Of a DNA stretch of 14,793 bases, positions 7,157 to 13,228 are shown in pieces. The DNA comes from Rhodospirillales bacterium (GTDB lineage Bacteria; Pseudomonadota; Alphaproteobacteria; Rhodospirillales; Casp-alpha2): assembly GCA_021775275.1 (NCBI GenBank), contig JAJFIE010000021.1:1-14793 (forward strand). Direction: 5' to 3'. Both the position numbers and the translations under genes were made by a program. The notes beneath the pieces are model-generated. The model was not told where the DNA came from. It did not search any database and was given only the letters and a program-made list of their open reading frames with translations. Position 1 is the stretch's first letter. Each line of letters begins with the position of its first letter.

Positions 7157-7368
7157 CGTAGCCTCCTTGTTTGTGGGGAGTGTTTCACGGCTGTGGTTAC
7201 CCCACTTTTTATGCCTTCTCATCCCTGAGCCAAAATAATCATATTCACAAAATATAAAATATCAAGTTAGAATGTGTAACTGCTGCCGCTTTGCCAAACC
7301 ATGCGATTAGGCTGGCATTGAATTTGAGTGATTATCGTCGTTAAAGACCTAATAGATTGAAGGACTTC
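7157..7368. promoter_or_regulatory. Divergent soxX / soxS-like control region
   Basis: This 212-bp gap lies between divergent gene sets and holds no gene. Its AT-rich centre (7231-7285) contains the soxX promoter described separately. On the plus strand, TTGAAT (7319-7324) and TTAAAG (7342-7347) spaced by 17 bases could drive the soxS-like gene, but the -10 is poor. The start of that gene is preceded by GAAGGA. Confidence 0.45.
7238..7265 (-). promoter_or_regulatory. Predicted sigma-70-type promoter of the soxXYZAB-ccdA operon with overlapping dyad
   Basis: Read on the minus strand, TTGATA (7265-7260) and TATGAT (7243-7238) are spaced by 16 bases, each one mismatch from consensus. On the plus strand ATATTC (7241-7246), eight bases, then TAAAAT (7255-7260) approximate the ATATTC-N8-GAATAT dyad associated with ArsR-type sulfur-responsive repressors, with the right half matching at four of six positions. 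The dyad spans the spacer and -10, where a repressor would block polymerase. The predicted 5' leader to soxX is about 75 bases. The operator reading is inference, and no regulator gene is present in the window. Confidence 0.45.
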
Positions 7369-7719
7369 ATGCACCGTTACCTCATTATCTTTGCATTGCT
7401 GATATTCAGCGCGTCACCCGCCCTGGCGGCGCAATTGCTCATGGTCGAGAAGGCTGGTTGTGAATGGTGTGAGCTTTGGGACGAGGAAGTGGGGATAATT
7501 TACGCTAAAACTTCCGAGGGGAAAAAGGTGCCGCTAGAGCGACATGAAATCGGTTCCCTGTCGTCAACCAATTACATTCTGAACAGGGGCGTGCGTTACA
7601 CGCCAACCTTCATCGTCGTCGAAGAATCGAAAGAGGTTGGGCGCATCGAAGGATATCCCGGTGAAACCCTCTTTTGGGGAATGCTGGAGCAGATACTGGA
7701 AAACGTAGTGGAACAATAG
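7369..7719 (+). CDS. soxS: SoxS-like small periplasmic thioredoxin-fold protein
   Basis: A 116-residue exported protein with a Sec signal (MHRYLIIFALLIFSASPALA, cleavage after Ala20). Its thioredoxin-like domain has GCEWC (Cys31, Cys34) and a cis-proline motif, RYTPTFIVV (Pro79). The ATG at 7369 with GAAGGA upstream was chosen over an in-frame TTG at 7357. Size, export and the CxxC near the mature N-terminus fit SoxS, which in Paracoccus reactivates SoxYZ by reducing its carrier cysteine. It is divergent from soxX and probably shares its control region, so it would be made along with its likely substrate. The gene after it is 36 bp away and co-directional. The assignment to SoxS rather than a generic thioredoxin is inferred from context. 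Confidence 0.8.
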   Translation: MHRYLIIFALLIFSASPALAAQLLMVEKAGCEWCELWDEEVGIIYAKTSEGKKVPLERHEIGSLSSTNYILNRGVRYTPTFIVVEESKEVGRIEGYPGETLFWGMLEQILENVVEQ

Positions 7720-7755
7720 CCACACTCATCAGAACCAACCTAGGAGAGTAACATC

Positions 7756-8256
7756 ATGAAGCGAATCATATTATCTGCGGCGATCATTGCCGGCGCACTG
7801 GCCACCGCCAACCCTTCACGGGCCGAAGGATTGGTAAGTTTCCAACAATTATCACCCGGGATGGCGCTTACGTTAGCGCAGGCCACGCTAGAGGCATGCC
7901 GCAGCAAGGACTATCAAGTAGCCGTTGCCGTGGTCACCCGTTCGGGCGGCTTGCAAGTCATGCTGCGCGATCAGTTTGCCGGCGCCCACACACCGGATAC
8001 GGCGCACCGGAAAGCATGGACAGCCGTCAGCTTTCGTACGTCGACGCTGGAATTGGCGGAAGACACTCAGCCGGGGACCCCGGCGTCAGGTATCCGGTTT
8101 ATCAGCAATGCCCTCATGCTCGGTGGCGGTGTGCCTATTGAAGCGAGTGGTAGTATCGTTGGTGGCATTGGCGTTTCGGGCGCGCCTTCAGGCGAAGCCG
8201 ATAATGAATGTGCGCTAGAGGGAATAGAGGCAATTATGGATGATATCGCCTTCTGA
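7756..8256 (+). CDS. Exported GlcG/HbpS-family haem-binding-like protein
   Basis: A 166-residue protein with a Sec signal (cleavage near SRA-EG, residue 23). It is followed by the complete GlcG/HbpS (formerly DUF336) domain: GMALTLAQATLEACRSKDY at 35-53, VAVVTRSGGLQVMLRDQFAG at 57-76, TPDTAHRKAWTAVSFRTST at 79-97, GGGVPIEASGSIVGGIGVSG at 123-142 and a final DNECALEGI. Streptomyces HbpS binds haem and senses redox stress, and other members lie beside haem or glycolate genes. Cys48 and Cys153 are the only cysteines. TAGGAGAG seven bases before the ATG supports the start. It follows the soxS-like gene and probably forms an operon with it. A link to SoxAX haems or thiol redox state is possible but unproven. 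Confidence 0.8.
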   Translation: MKRIILSAAIIAGALATANPSRAEGLVSFQQLSPGMALTLAQATLEACRSKDYQVAVAVVTRSGGLQVMLRDQFAGAHTPDTAHRKAWTAVSFRTSTLELAEDTQPGTPASGIRFISNALMLGGGVPIEASGSIVGGIGVSGAPSGEADNECALEGIEAIMDDIAF

Positions 8257-8269
8257 TCATACAGAGGCG

Positions 8270-9358
8270 TTATTCAGCAGCAACCGGCGCGATTGCGTAA
8301 CTGCTCTGACGGCGCACATAGGCAAACCCCAGTCGCGCACCAATGACAATGCCGCTAACGGTGATTAGGCTGCCCAGTGACAAGGTGCTCAATCCTGTGA
8401 GCCCTTGCCCAATGGAACAGCCCAGACCGAGAACACCGCCCATTCCCATCAAACCAGCCCCGGCACAATAGCGAACCATTAGCATGGGCGCATCAAAACC
8501 GCTTAGTGACCACTGCCCTCGCGACAGCGTTACCGCCAATGCTCCAAGCAGGACACCGCCGACGCTGGCAATACCGAAATCAGATGATGCGCCGGTATAG
8601 GTCATAAGATACTGAATTGAATTGCCCACGGGTGTAACAAACGTTAGCGAAACTAGCGGCGTCGGCTCAAATTCATCAAATGCAAGCACGCCCGTCAAAT
8701 ACCACCCGGCCGGGATCAGTAAACCGACGACAGCCCCCACGAGCAAATAGATCGCCTCGCCGTCAGCCCTGATACGACGGATGGCAAAATGAGCGAACAA
8801 GGCGAACAGGATGCCCAGCACCGCCCATGTTACCCATGTGCTGCTGTCCGTAGTGATCATCTGAACGGCGTTTGACCCGGCGAGATCCAGATCACCCAGA
8901 TTGATGGTCGAGATCGCCTCTACTTGCAATCGTGCCACCCCGAGAATGCCACGCAGGGTCATGTAAGAAACCAATCCCATGACAATCAAGACCATCCATG
9001 ACCGCAGGTTGCCTGACATGGCCAGAACGATATGGCGCGCCGCACACCCGCGCGTCAGCATCATGCCAAATCCAAACATGACACCGCCCAGCGCTGCACC
9101 GCCCCACATGAGCGTATCGCTCAAATAGATACTCTGTGACAGATCAACATATTCCAGCGCCGCCAGCACCTGCGTACCCGCAATGGCCAGGAGGATCGCC
9201 GCACCCCAGGCAATGACCTGATTTCCGGCGTTATGTTGGAACAGCTCGATCAAGGCGGAACGCAGACAAAACCCGGACAGCCGGGCAACCGCGCCGTACA
9301 TCGCGCCAATGATCAGCGCGCTGCCGAGTAATATAACCCTGGGTTCAAGTTCTTCCAT
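8270..9358 (-). CDS. soxT: YeeE/YedE-family transporter, SoxT/TsuA-like (copy 1)
   Basis: A 362-residue polytopic inner-membrane protein of the YeeE/YedE family (DUF395), whose characterised member TsuA/YeeE imports thiosulfate. It shows the two-repeat plan with conserved cysteine motifs: RLSGFCLRSAL (Cys31), MLTRGCAARH (Cys105) and LGLGCSIGQGLTGLSTLSLG at 310-329 (Cys314). PTPLVSLTFVTPVGNSIQY at 232-250 lies in the second half. An additional Cys298 is present. GAGGA upstream supports the ATG at 9358. Its gene ends 13 bp from the convergent HbpS-like gene and has 156 bp of AT-rich DNA upstream. SoxT proteins in other sox clusters are proposed to import sulfane sulfur for oxidation or for signalling. 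No TusA-like partner (YeeD) is seen next to it. The substrate is inferred. Confidence 0.85.
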   Translation of the reverse strand: MEELEPRVILLGSALIIGAMYGAVARLSGFCLRSALIELFQHNAGNQVIAWGAAILLAIAGTQVLAALEYVDLSQSIYLSDTLMWGGAALGGVMFGFGMMLTRGCAARHIVLAMSGNLRSWMVLIVMGLVSYMTLRGILGVARLQVEAISTINLGDLDLAGSNAVQMITTDSSTWVTWAVLGILFALFAHFAIRRIRADGEAIYLLVGAVVGLLIPAGWYLTGVLAFDEFEPTPLVSLTFVTPVGNSIQYLMTYTGASSDFGIASVGGVLLGALAVTLSRGQWSLSGFDAPMLMVRYCAGAGLMGMGGVLGLGCSIGQGLTGLSTLSLGSLITVSGIVIGARLGFAYVRRQSSYAIAPVAAE

Positions 9359-9514
9359 AACGTCCTCGCCGCCACTGATACATTTGGTCTGGGCAGATTG
9401 TCTATCAAACGTCGCCGGAAGATACGAAAAAGTAAAATGAATAACAATGGAAAAACAGTCTATTTTTGTTATTAAATTAATTTAACACAATTTAATTGTA
9501 TATATCAAAAATTA
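9359..9514 (-). promoter_or_regulatory. AT-rich soxT1 upstream region with two dyads
   Basis: The 156-bp gap lies between the SoxH-like stop and the first YeeE/YedE gene. On the minus strand TTGATA (9508-9503) and TTAAAT (9485-9480) spaced by 17 bases make a possible promoter. The palindrome ACAATTTAATTGT (9487-9499) lies entirely in the spacer. A second inverted repeat, AATAACAA (9440-9447) and TTGTTATT (9466-9473), lies in the predicted leader. Neither dyad is GC-rich enough for a terminator. An operator function is inference. Confidence 0.35.
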
Positions 9515-10498
9515 CTATTCAAACTCCATTTCGCGAAAGACCCGTTCGGCATTTCGCTTGGCCAGTTCCTCAAAGGTATCAAGATGTGCATAAGGCGATT
9601 GATCGATATCATAGGAATCCTGTAGCGCGCCGCCGGCATCGAGAACCTCTTGCACCTTGCCCCGCAAATAGATCAGATAGTCTTTGGTGTATTTGGTGAC
9701 TTCCGTCATGTTCGTAGGCACGCCATGACCCGGGATGACGTGTGTGACGTTTAGCGCGGCAAAGTCCTCCCAGGACTCCAGCCACCCCGCCGTTTCCGTT
9801 TCCTCAAAAACGGGAAGCAGTCGCTGATGAAAAGCCATGTCCCCGGAGATGATCAAATCCTTTTCCGGTAGCCATACGGAAATATCTCCTGGGGAATGAG
9901 CCGGCCCGAAAGTGATAAGTTCAATCCGAGTATCGCCCATGGTGATGACTTTAGTGCCTTCGAAGGTCTCATCGGGCAAGGAGACGATCGTCCCTTTCGC
10001 CTTTTCACGGTTGTAGCCCTCCATGCGGTCCAGAATATCCTCCCCCTGCTCCCGGAAGCCTTCTGCGGCGTCAGCATGGGCAATAATCGACACACCTTGT
10101 CCCGCCCAATAGCTGTTGCCCAACATGGCGTGGCCCTGGCCATTTTCATTGACTACCAGCTTAACCGGCTGGTCAGTAAGGGTTTTAATTTCCTGGTGCA
10201 GTGCCTCAGCCAGCGTATAGCTTGCACCGCCGTTGACGACCAATACGCCATCCGTCGTGATGACGAAACTCAGATTATTATTATGCCCTGAATTCTCATA
10301 GGTTGGCGGTCCGGTCGCACCAATGGCAGACCAGACGCCGTCCACTACTTTGACTGGTTTGGAATAGAGCACTGATTCCGGATACTGGTCCGGAATACTT
10401 TGATTAGCGAATGCCAGCGTGCCCACACCGAGTATAAGAGTTACAGCAAAGAGAAAGACAATTACTGTAGCAGGCCACTTGCGGCGAACCTTTTTCAT
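9515..10498 (-). CDS. soxH: SoxH-like exported metallo-beta-lactamase-fold protein with degenerate metal motif
   Basis: A 327-residue protein. The start at 10498 was chosen over an ATG at 10543 because AGGAT precedes it and a signal or anchor helix (KKVRRKW then TVIVFLFAVTLILGVG) begins there. The mature part has the metallo-beta-lactamase fold of SoxH and related periplasmic hydrolases: GVWSAIGATG, NNLSFVITTDGVLVVNGG, LVVNENGQGHAMLGN, GPAHSPGD, IISGDMAFHQRLLP and HVIPGHGVPT. His201, Asp220 and His258 of the later motifs remain. The first motif, usually HxHxDH, reads NGQGHA (119-124), keeping only the LGN after it. It may bind one metal or none, or use a different chemistry. SoxH has no firmly known function and is dispensable for thiosulfate oxidation in Paracoccus. 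It stands between the two YeeE/YedE genes. Confidence 0.82.
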   Translation of the reverse strand: MKKVRRKWPATVIVFLFAVTLILGVGTLAFANQSIPDQYPESVLYSKPVKVVDGVWSAIGATGPPTYENSGHNNNLSFVITTDGVLVVNGGASYTLAEALHQEIKTLTDQPVKLVVNENGQGHAMLGNSYWAGQGVSIIAHADAAEGFREQGEDILDRMEGYNREKAKGTIVSLPDETFEGTKVITMGDTRIELITFGPAHSPGDISVWLPEKDLIISGDMAFHQRLLPVFEETETAGWLESWEDFAALNVTHVIPGHGVPTNMTEVTKYTKDYLIYLRGKVQEVLDAGGALQDSYDIDQSPYAHLDTFEELAKRNAERVFREMEFE

Positions 10499-10667
10499 GG
10501 TGACATCCTGACTCTGATAAATATGAATCGGTATATATTCCATTAATATAATATATTTTCTACGAATGTGTAATGTGCAATTTCACCGATGCACCAATCC
10601 TTCGATCCCCGTATAGTTTTTGTGCCCGTATAGTTTTGTGAGCGCGCCGGGAAAAGGCCCGAACAGT
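10499..10667. promoter_or_regulatory. Divergent control region of the SoxH-like gene and soxT2
   Basis: This 169-bp gap separates two divergent starts. ATATTC (10535-10540), eight bases, then TAATAT (10549-10554) is the best match in the window to an ATATTC-N8-GAATAT dyad, with one mismatch in twelve positions. An overlapping GAAT-N8-ATTC inverted repeat lies at 10525-10540. Several TATAAT-like hexamers occur nearby but no clearly spaced -35/-10 pair was found. The right part contains a short tandem duplication described separately. Confidence 0.4.
10608..10640. repeat. Short tandem duplication (17 + 16 bp) ahead of soxT2
   Basis: CCCGTATAGTTTTTGTG (10608-10624) is followed directly by CCCGTATAGTTTTGTG (10625-10640), identical except for one T in a T-run. 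It ends 27 bases before the chosen soxT2 ATG, so it lies in the leader or promoter-proximal part of that gene. It could be a recent slippage duplication or a duplicated protein or RNA contact site. Confidence 0.6.
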
Positions 10668-11741
10668 ATGTTTGAAGAAGTTCCAACCTATCTGCTGGTT
10701 AGCGGCCTTGGCGGCATGATCGGATTTGCCTTTGGCGTCATTGCCTGGAAAACCCAGTTTTGCGTCGCGGGTTCGGTGCTGTCCTACGTATTCACGGGCG
10801 ACAGGCGGGGAGTCCACTCCCTGATATTGGCTGGTGCGCTAACCATGCTGTTCTCCCAGATTCTGTTTCAACTGGGCATCATTGATCTGGACGCCAGTAT
10901 CTATCGGTCAGGCACACTGCATCTGGTTGGTGTTATCGGGGGTGGCTTACTGTTCGGCTATGGCATGACTCATGCTACAGGGTGCGGTGCTGGCAGTCTG
11001 GTTCGTCTTGGTGGCGGTGATCTGCGATCCCTGATCGTTTTGGCGTCTATTGCCTTTTTCGGTTATATGACCTTGCGTGGTCTGACAGGCCTGCCGCGGG
11101 TTTACGTGGAACAATCTCTTGGCCTCGACTTGGGCGCCTTTGGCGTGACATCACAAGGATTGGACCATGTGGCGGGGCGCCTCACCGGCATCTCACCCCA
11201 ATCGCTTCGACCATTTATCTCCCTGATCCTGATTCTGGCCGCCACCGTATATTGTTTTGCGCATCAACCGTTTCGTGCATCGCCACGCCACTGGGGGGCG
11301 AGCATCGGTATAGCGCTTTGTGTCACGAGCGGGTGGGTGGCGACAGGATATGTGGGCGCAGACCCTTTCGACCCTACCCCCCTCACCTCGTTAACGTTCG
11401 TTGGTCCGGTTGCCAATACGGCGCAGTACCTAATGACCTTTTCGGGAGCCTCCATTAACTTCGGTATAAGTACCGTAATGGGGATCGTCGTCGGCAGTTT
11501 GACAGCATCGCTCGCCTCGCATGGTTTCCAGTGGCAGTATATCGACGGTGATCAGGATCTGGTGAACGCCATGACGGGTGGTGCAATGATGGGCATTGGC
11601 GGGGTATTTGCCTTTGGCTGCTCAATTGGAAATGGACTGACCGGCATCTCGACACTGTCTCTGGGTGCGTTTCTCGCTTGGGCGGCCATTCTGTTCGGGG
11701 GTTATCACGGTGCGCTGAGAGTATTCAATCAGGGCGATTGA
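10668..11741 (+). CDS. soxT: YeeE/YedE-family transporter, SoxT/TsuA-like (copy 2)
   Basis: A 357-residue polytopic membrane protein paralogous to the one at 8270-9358. The ATG at 10668 was chosen over a TTG at 10620 because it begins a normal first helix, with GGGAAAAGG about ten bases upstream. Conserved cysteine motifs are WKTQFCVAGS (Cys32), THATGCGAGS (Cys106) and FAFGCSIGNGLTGISTLSLG at 314-333 (Cys318). The shared block PTPLTSLTFVGPVANTAQYL at 236-255 matches copy 1 closely. Identity is strong in these motifs and low between them, so the copies are old paralogues with possibly different substrates or directions. Thiosulfate or sulfane-sulfur transport is the expected role from TsuA and SoxT relatives. 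The amidinohydrolase gene follows 58 bp later on the same strand. Confidence 0.85.
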   Translation: MFEEVPTYLLVSGLGGMIGFAFGVIAWKTQFCVAGSVLSYVFTGDRRGVHSLILAGALTMLFSQILFQLGIIDLDASIYRSGTLHLVGVIGGGLLFGYGMTHATGCGAGSLVRLGGGDLRSLIVLASIAFFGYMTLRGLTGLPRVYVEQSLGLDLGAFGVTSQGLDHVAGRLTGISPQSLRPFISLILILAATVYCFAHQPFRASPRHWGASIGIALCVTSGWVATGYVGADPFDPTPLTSLTFVGPVANTAQYLMTFSGASINFGISTVMGIVVGSLTASLASHGFQWQYIDGDQDLVNAMTGGAMMGIGGVFAFGCSIGNGLTGISTLSLGAFLAWAAILFGGYHGALRVFNQGD

Positions 11742-11799
11742 AACGAGCTTTATCTGGATATGCTCAGATCGAAAATGAAGGATATTTGGGAGATATAGG

Positions 11800-12696
11800 A
11801 TGAATTCTCAGCCTGTTCATGAAAACAGAAAATGGAGTATCGATAATGATTACACCCCCCTCCACGATGTCCTCCTGGGAAAACCGGATTTTTACCGATG
11901 GATTGATGCCGGCCCGTTAACGAAGCGGACGTTGCTGAATGCCGACAAGACCGGGGTGACATTTGATCTCCAACTTGCGCAGGCGCAGCATGCCGAGATG
12001 GTGCGCATTTATGAAGATGCTGGCGTCAGATGCCACTATCTGGAGCCGGACGAAGCGCTACACCGGAACTTCTTTGCGCGGGATTCAAGCGCCATGACGC
12101 CATGGGGCGCCTTGATTTGTCATATGCAACTGAAATCCCGGCGCGCCGATTATGTGACCGCGATCGATTTTTATCAGAGCAATAACATCCCCATCTGGAA
12201 ATACGCGACCGCCGGGCATTTTGAAGGCGGAGACTTCGTCATCCTTGAGCCGGGGTTGGTGCTGATTGGCTACTGTGGGGAACGGTCGGAGAAAGAAGGC
12301 TCCGAGCAGGTTGCCCAATTTGTTCGCGATATGGGCTGGGAAGCCATTGTAGCACCCATACCGGCCCTGTTCGTGCATATGGACGGTCTTGTTGTTCCGC
12401 TTGCCGAGAAACTGTTGGTTGCGTGTGTCGACGCCATGGAAGATTGGTTGATAGGTTTGCTGAAAGAACGTGGCTTCAGGTTCGTTGATGTGGGTTTCCG
12501 CGAGGCTAAAGCACTGGGTGTTAATCTTGTCGCCTTGGGAAATGACAAGGTCCTGTCCATGAAAGGGGCCAACAATCTAAACGCCGAAATGCGGGCCCTG
12601 GGGTTCGAGGTTCATGAACCGGATATGTCCATGTTTACCCTTGGCGGAGGTGGCGTGCATTGTCTGTCGCAGGCACTGTGTCGTGACCCTGCCTGA
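11800..12696 (+). CDS. Arginine deiminase / dimethylargininase-like amidinohydrolase
   Basis: A 298-residue cytoplasmic protein of the guanidino-group modifying superfamily (arginine deiminase, dimethylarginine dimethylaminohydrolase, amidinotransferase). The expected catalytic elements are present in order: FFARDSSAM (Arg94, Asp95), HFEGGDFVI (Glu142, Asp145), FVHMDGLV (His193, Asp195) and GGGGVHCLSQAL with the nucleophile Cys288. The size is closer to dimethylargininase than to the roughly 410-residue arginine deiminase. The reaction should convert a guanidino compound such as arginine or methylarginine to citrulline plus ammonia or an amine; the substrate cannot be read from sequence. GGGAG eight bases before the ATG supports the start. 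No carbamoyltransferase or carbamate kinase genes are nearby, so it is not an arginine-deiminase energy operon. It is co-directional with soxT2 and ends 9 bp from the convergent uspA-like gene. Confidence 0.82.
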   Translation: MNSQPVHENRKWSIDNDYTPLHDVLLGKPDFYRWIDAGPLTKRTLLNADKTGVTFDLQLAQAQHAEMVRIYEDAGVRCHYLEPDEALHRNFFARDSSAMTPWGALICHMQLKSRRADYVTAIDFYQSNNIPIWKYATAGHFEGGDFVILEPGLVLIGYCGERSEKEGSEQVAQFVRDMGWEAIVAPIPALFVHMDGLVVPLAEKLLVACVDAMEDWLIGLLKERGFRFVDVGFREAKALGVNLVALGNDKVLSMKGANNLNAEMRALGFEVHEPDMSMFTLGGGGVHCLSQALCRDPA

Positions 12697-12705
12697 TATC
12701 CATCA

Positions 12706-13149
12706 TTATTTGACGGTTAGACAGGCGATTTTGGACAAGTTCGTAACCTTTCGCGAGACGCTTCCCAAGAGCATTCCTTCGAGGCCACCGAGCCCGCGCG
12801 AACCCATGACAATGAGATCCATGTCGGCTTCTTCGGCATAATGCAAAATAACACCGGCGGGGTCGCCCGGGCGAACCTCGGTCTTGATCTCTTTGACACC
12901 GGTCAGCGTCACCAATTTTTCGCATTCCTCCAGTATCTGTTGTCCGATCAACTGCATGGCGCTCAACCGGGTCCCCTTGAAGGTCTCCACATCAGCCATC
13001 TTCTGCACACTATCGGGAATCTGCATGTCGCGTATCACGTACAGAAGCACCAGTTCAGCATCATATTTCTGAGCCAGATCTGCTGCCGCAGCAAGTGCTC
13101 TGCGAGATGCGTCAGACCCGTCTACGGCTGTAAGAATGCGATTAATCAT
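12706..13149 (-). CDS. Universal stress protein (UspA family, ATP-binding type)
   Basis: A 147-residue single-domain UspA protein. The start at 13149 is fixed by AGGAGG five bases upstream and by the family opening MINRILTAVDGSDASRRAL. An open frame extends 67 codons further upstream but is not Usp-like. The C-terminal GSRGLGGLEGMLLGSVS is the G-2x-G-9x-G-(S/T) nucleotide-binding motif, preceded by DMDLIVMG, so it is the ATP-binding class. Such proteins often sit beside transporters and modulate them under stress. Here the gene follows the ProW-type permease by 79 bp on the same strand and is probably co-transcribed with it. It is convergent with the amidinohydrolase gene. Confidence 0.93.
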   Translation of the reverse strand: MINRILTAVDGSDASRRALAAAADLAQKYDAELVLLYVIRDMQIPDSVQKMADVETFKGTRLSAMQLIGQQILEECEKLVTLTGVKEIKTEVRPGDPAGVILHYAEEADMDLIVMGSRGLGGLEGMLLGSVSRKVTNLSKIACLTVK

Positions 13150-13228
13150 ACCTTCCTCCTGAAATGCGCGCTGAACGTACGGTGGCAGCGGTCTGTTTTG
13201 CTCAGGTCCGCCACCGTCGTCGACGTGG

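Noticed and set aside
9440..9473. Inverted repeat considered as a terminator of the SoxH-like gene
   Set aside because: The stem is almost all A/T and there is no GC-rich core, so it is unlikely to stop transcription. It is kept only as a possible regulatory dyad.
10560..10817. Minus-strand open frame of 85 codons over the soxT2 start
   Set aside because: It overlaps the 5' end of a well-supported membrane protein gene and has no recognisable domain.
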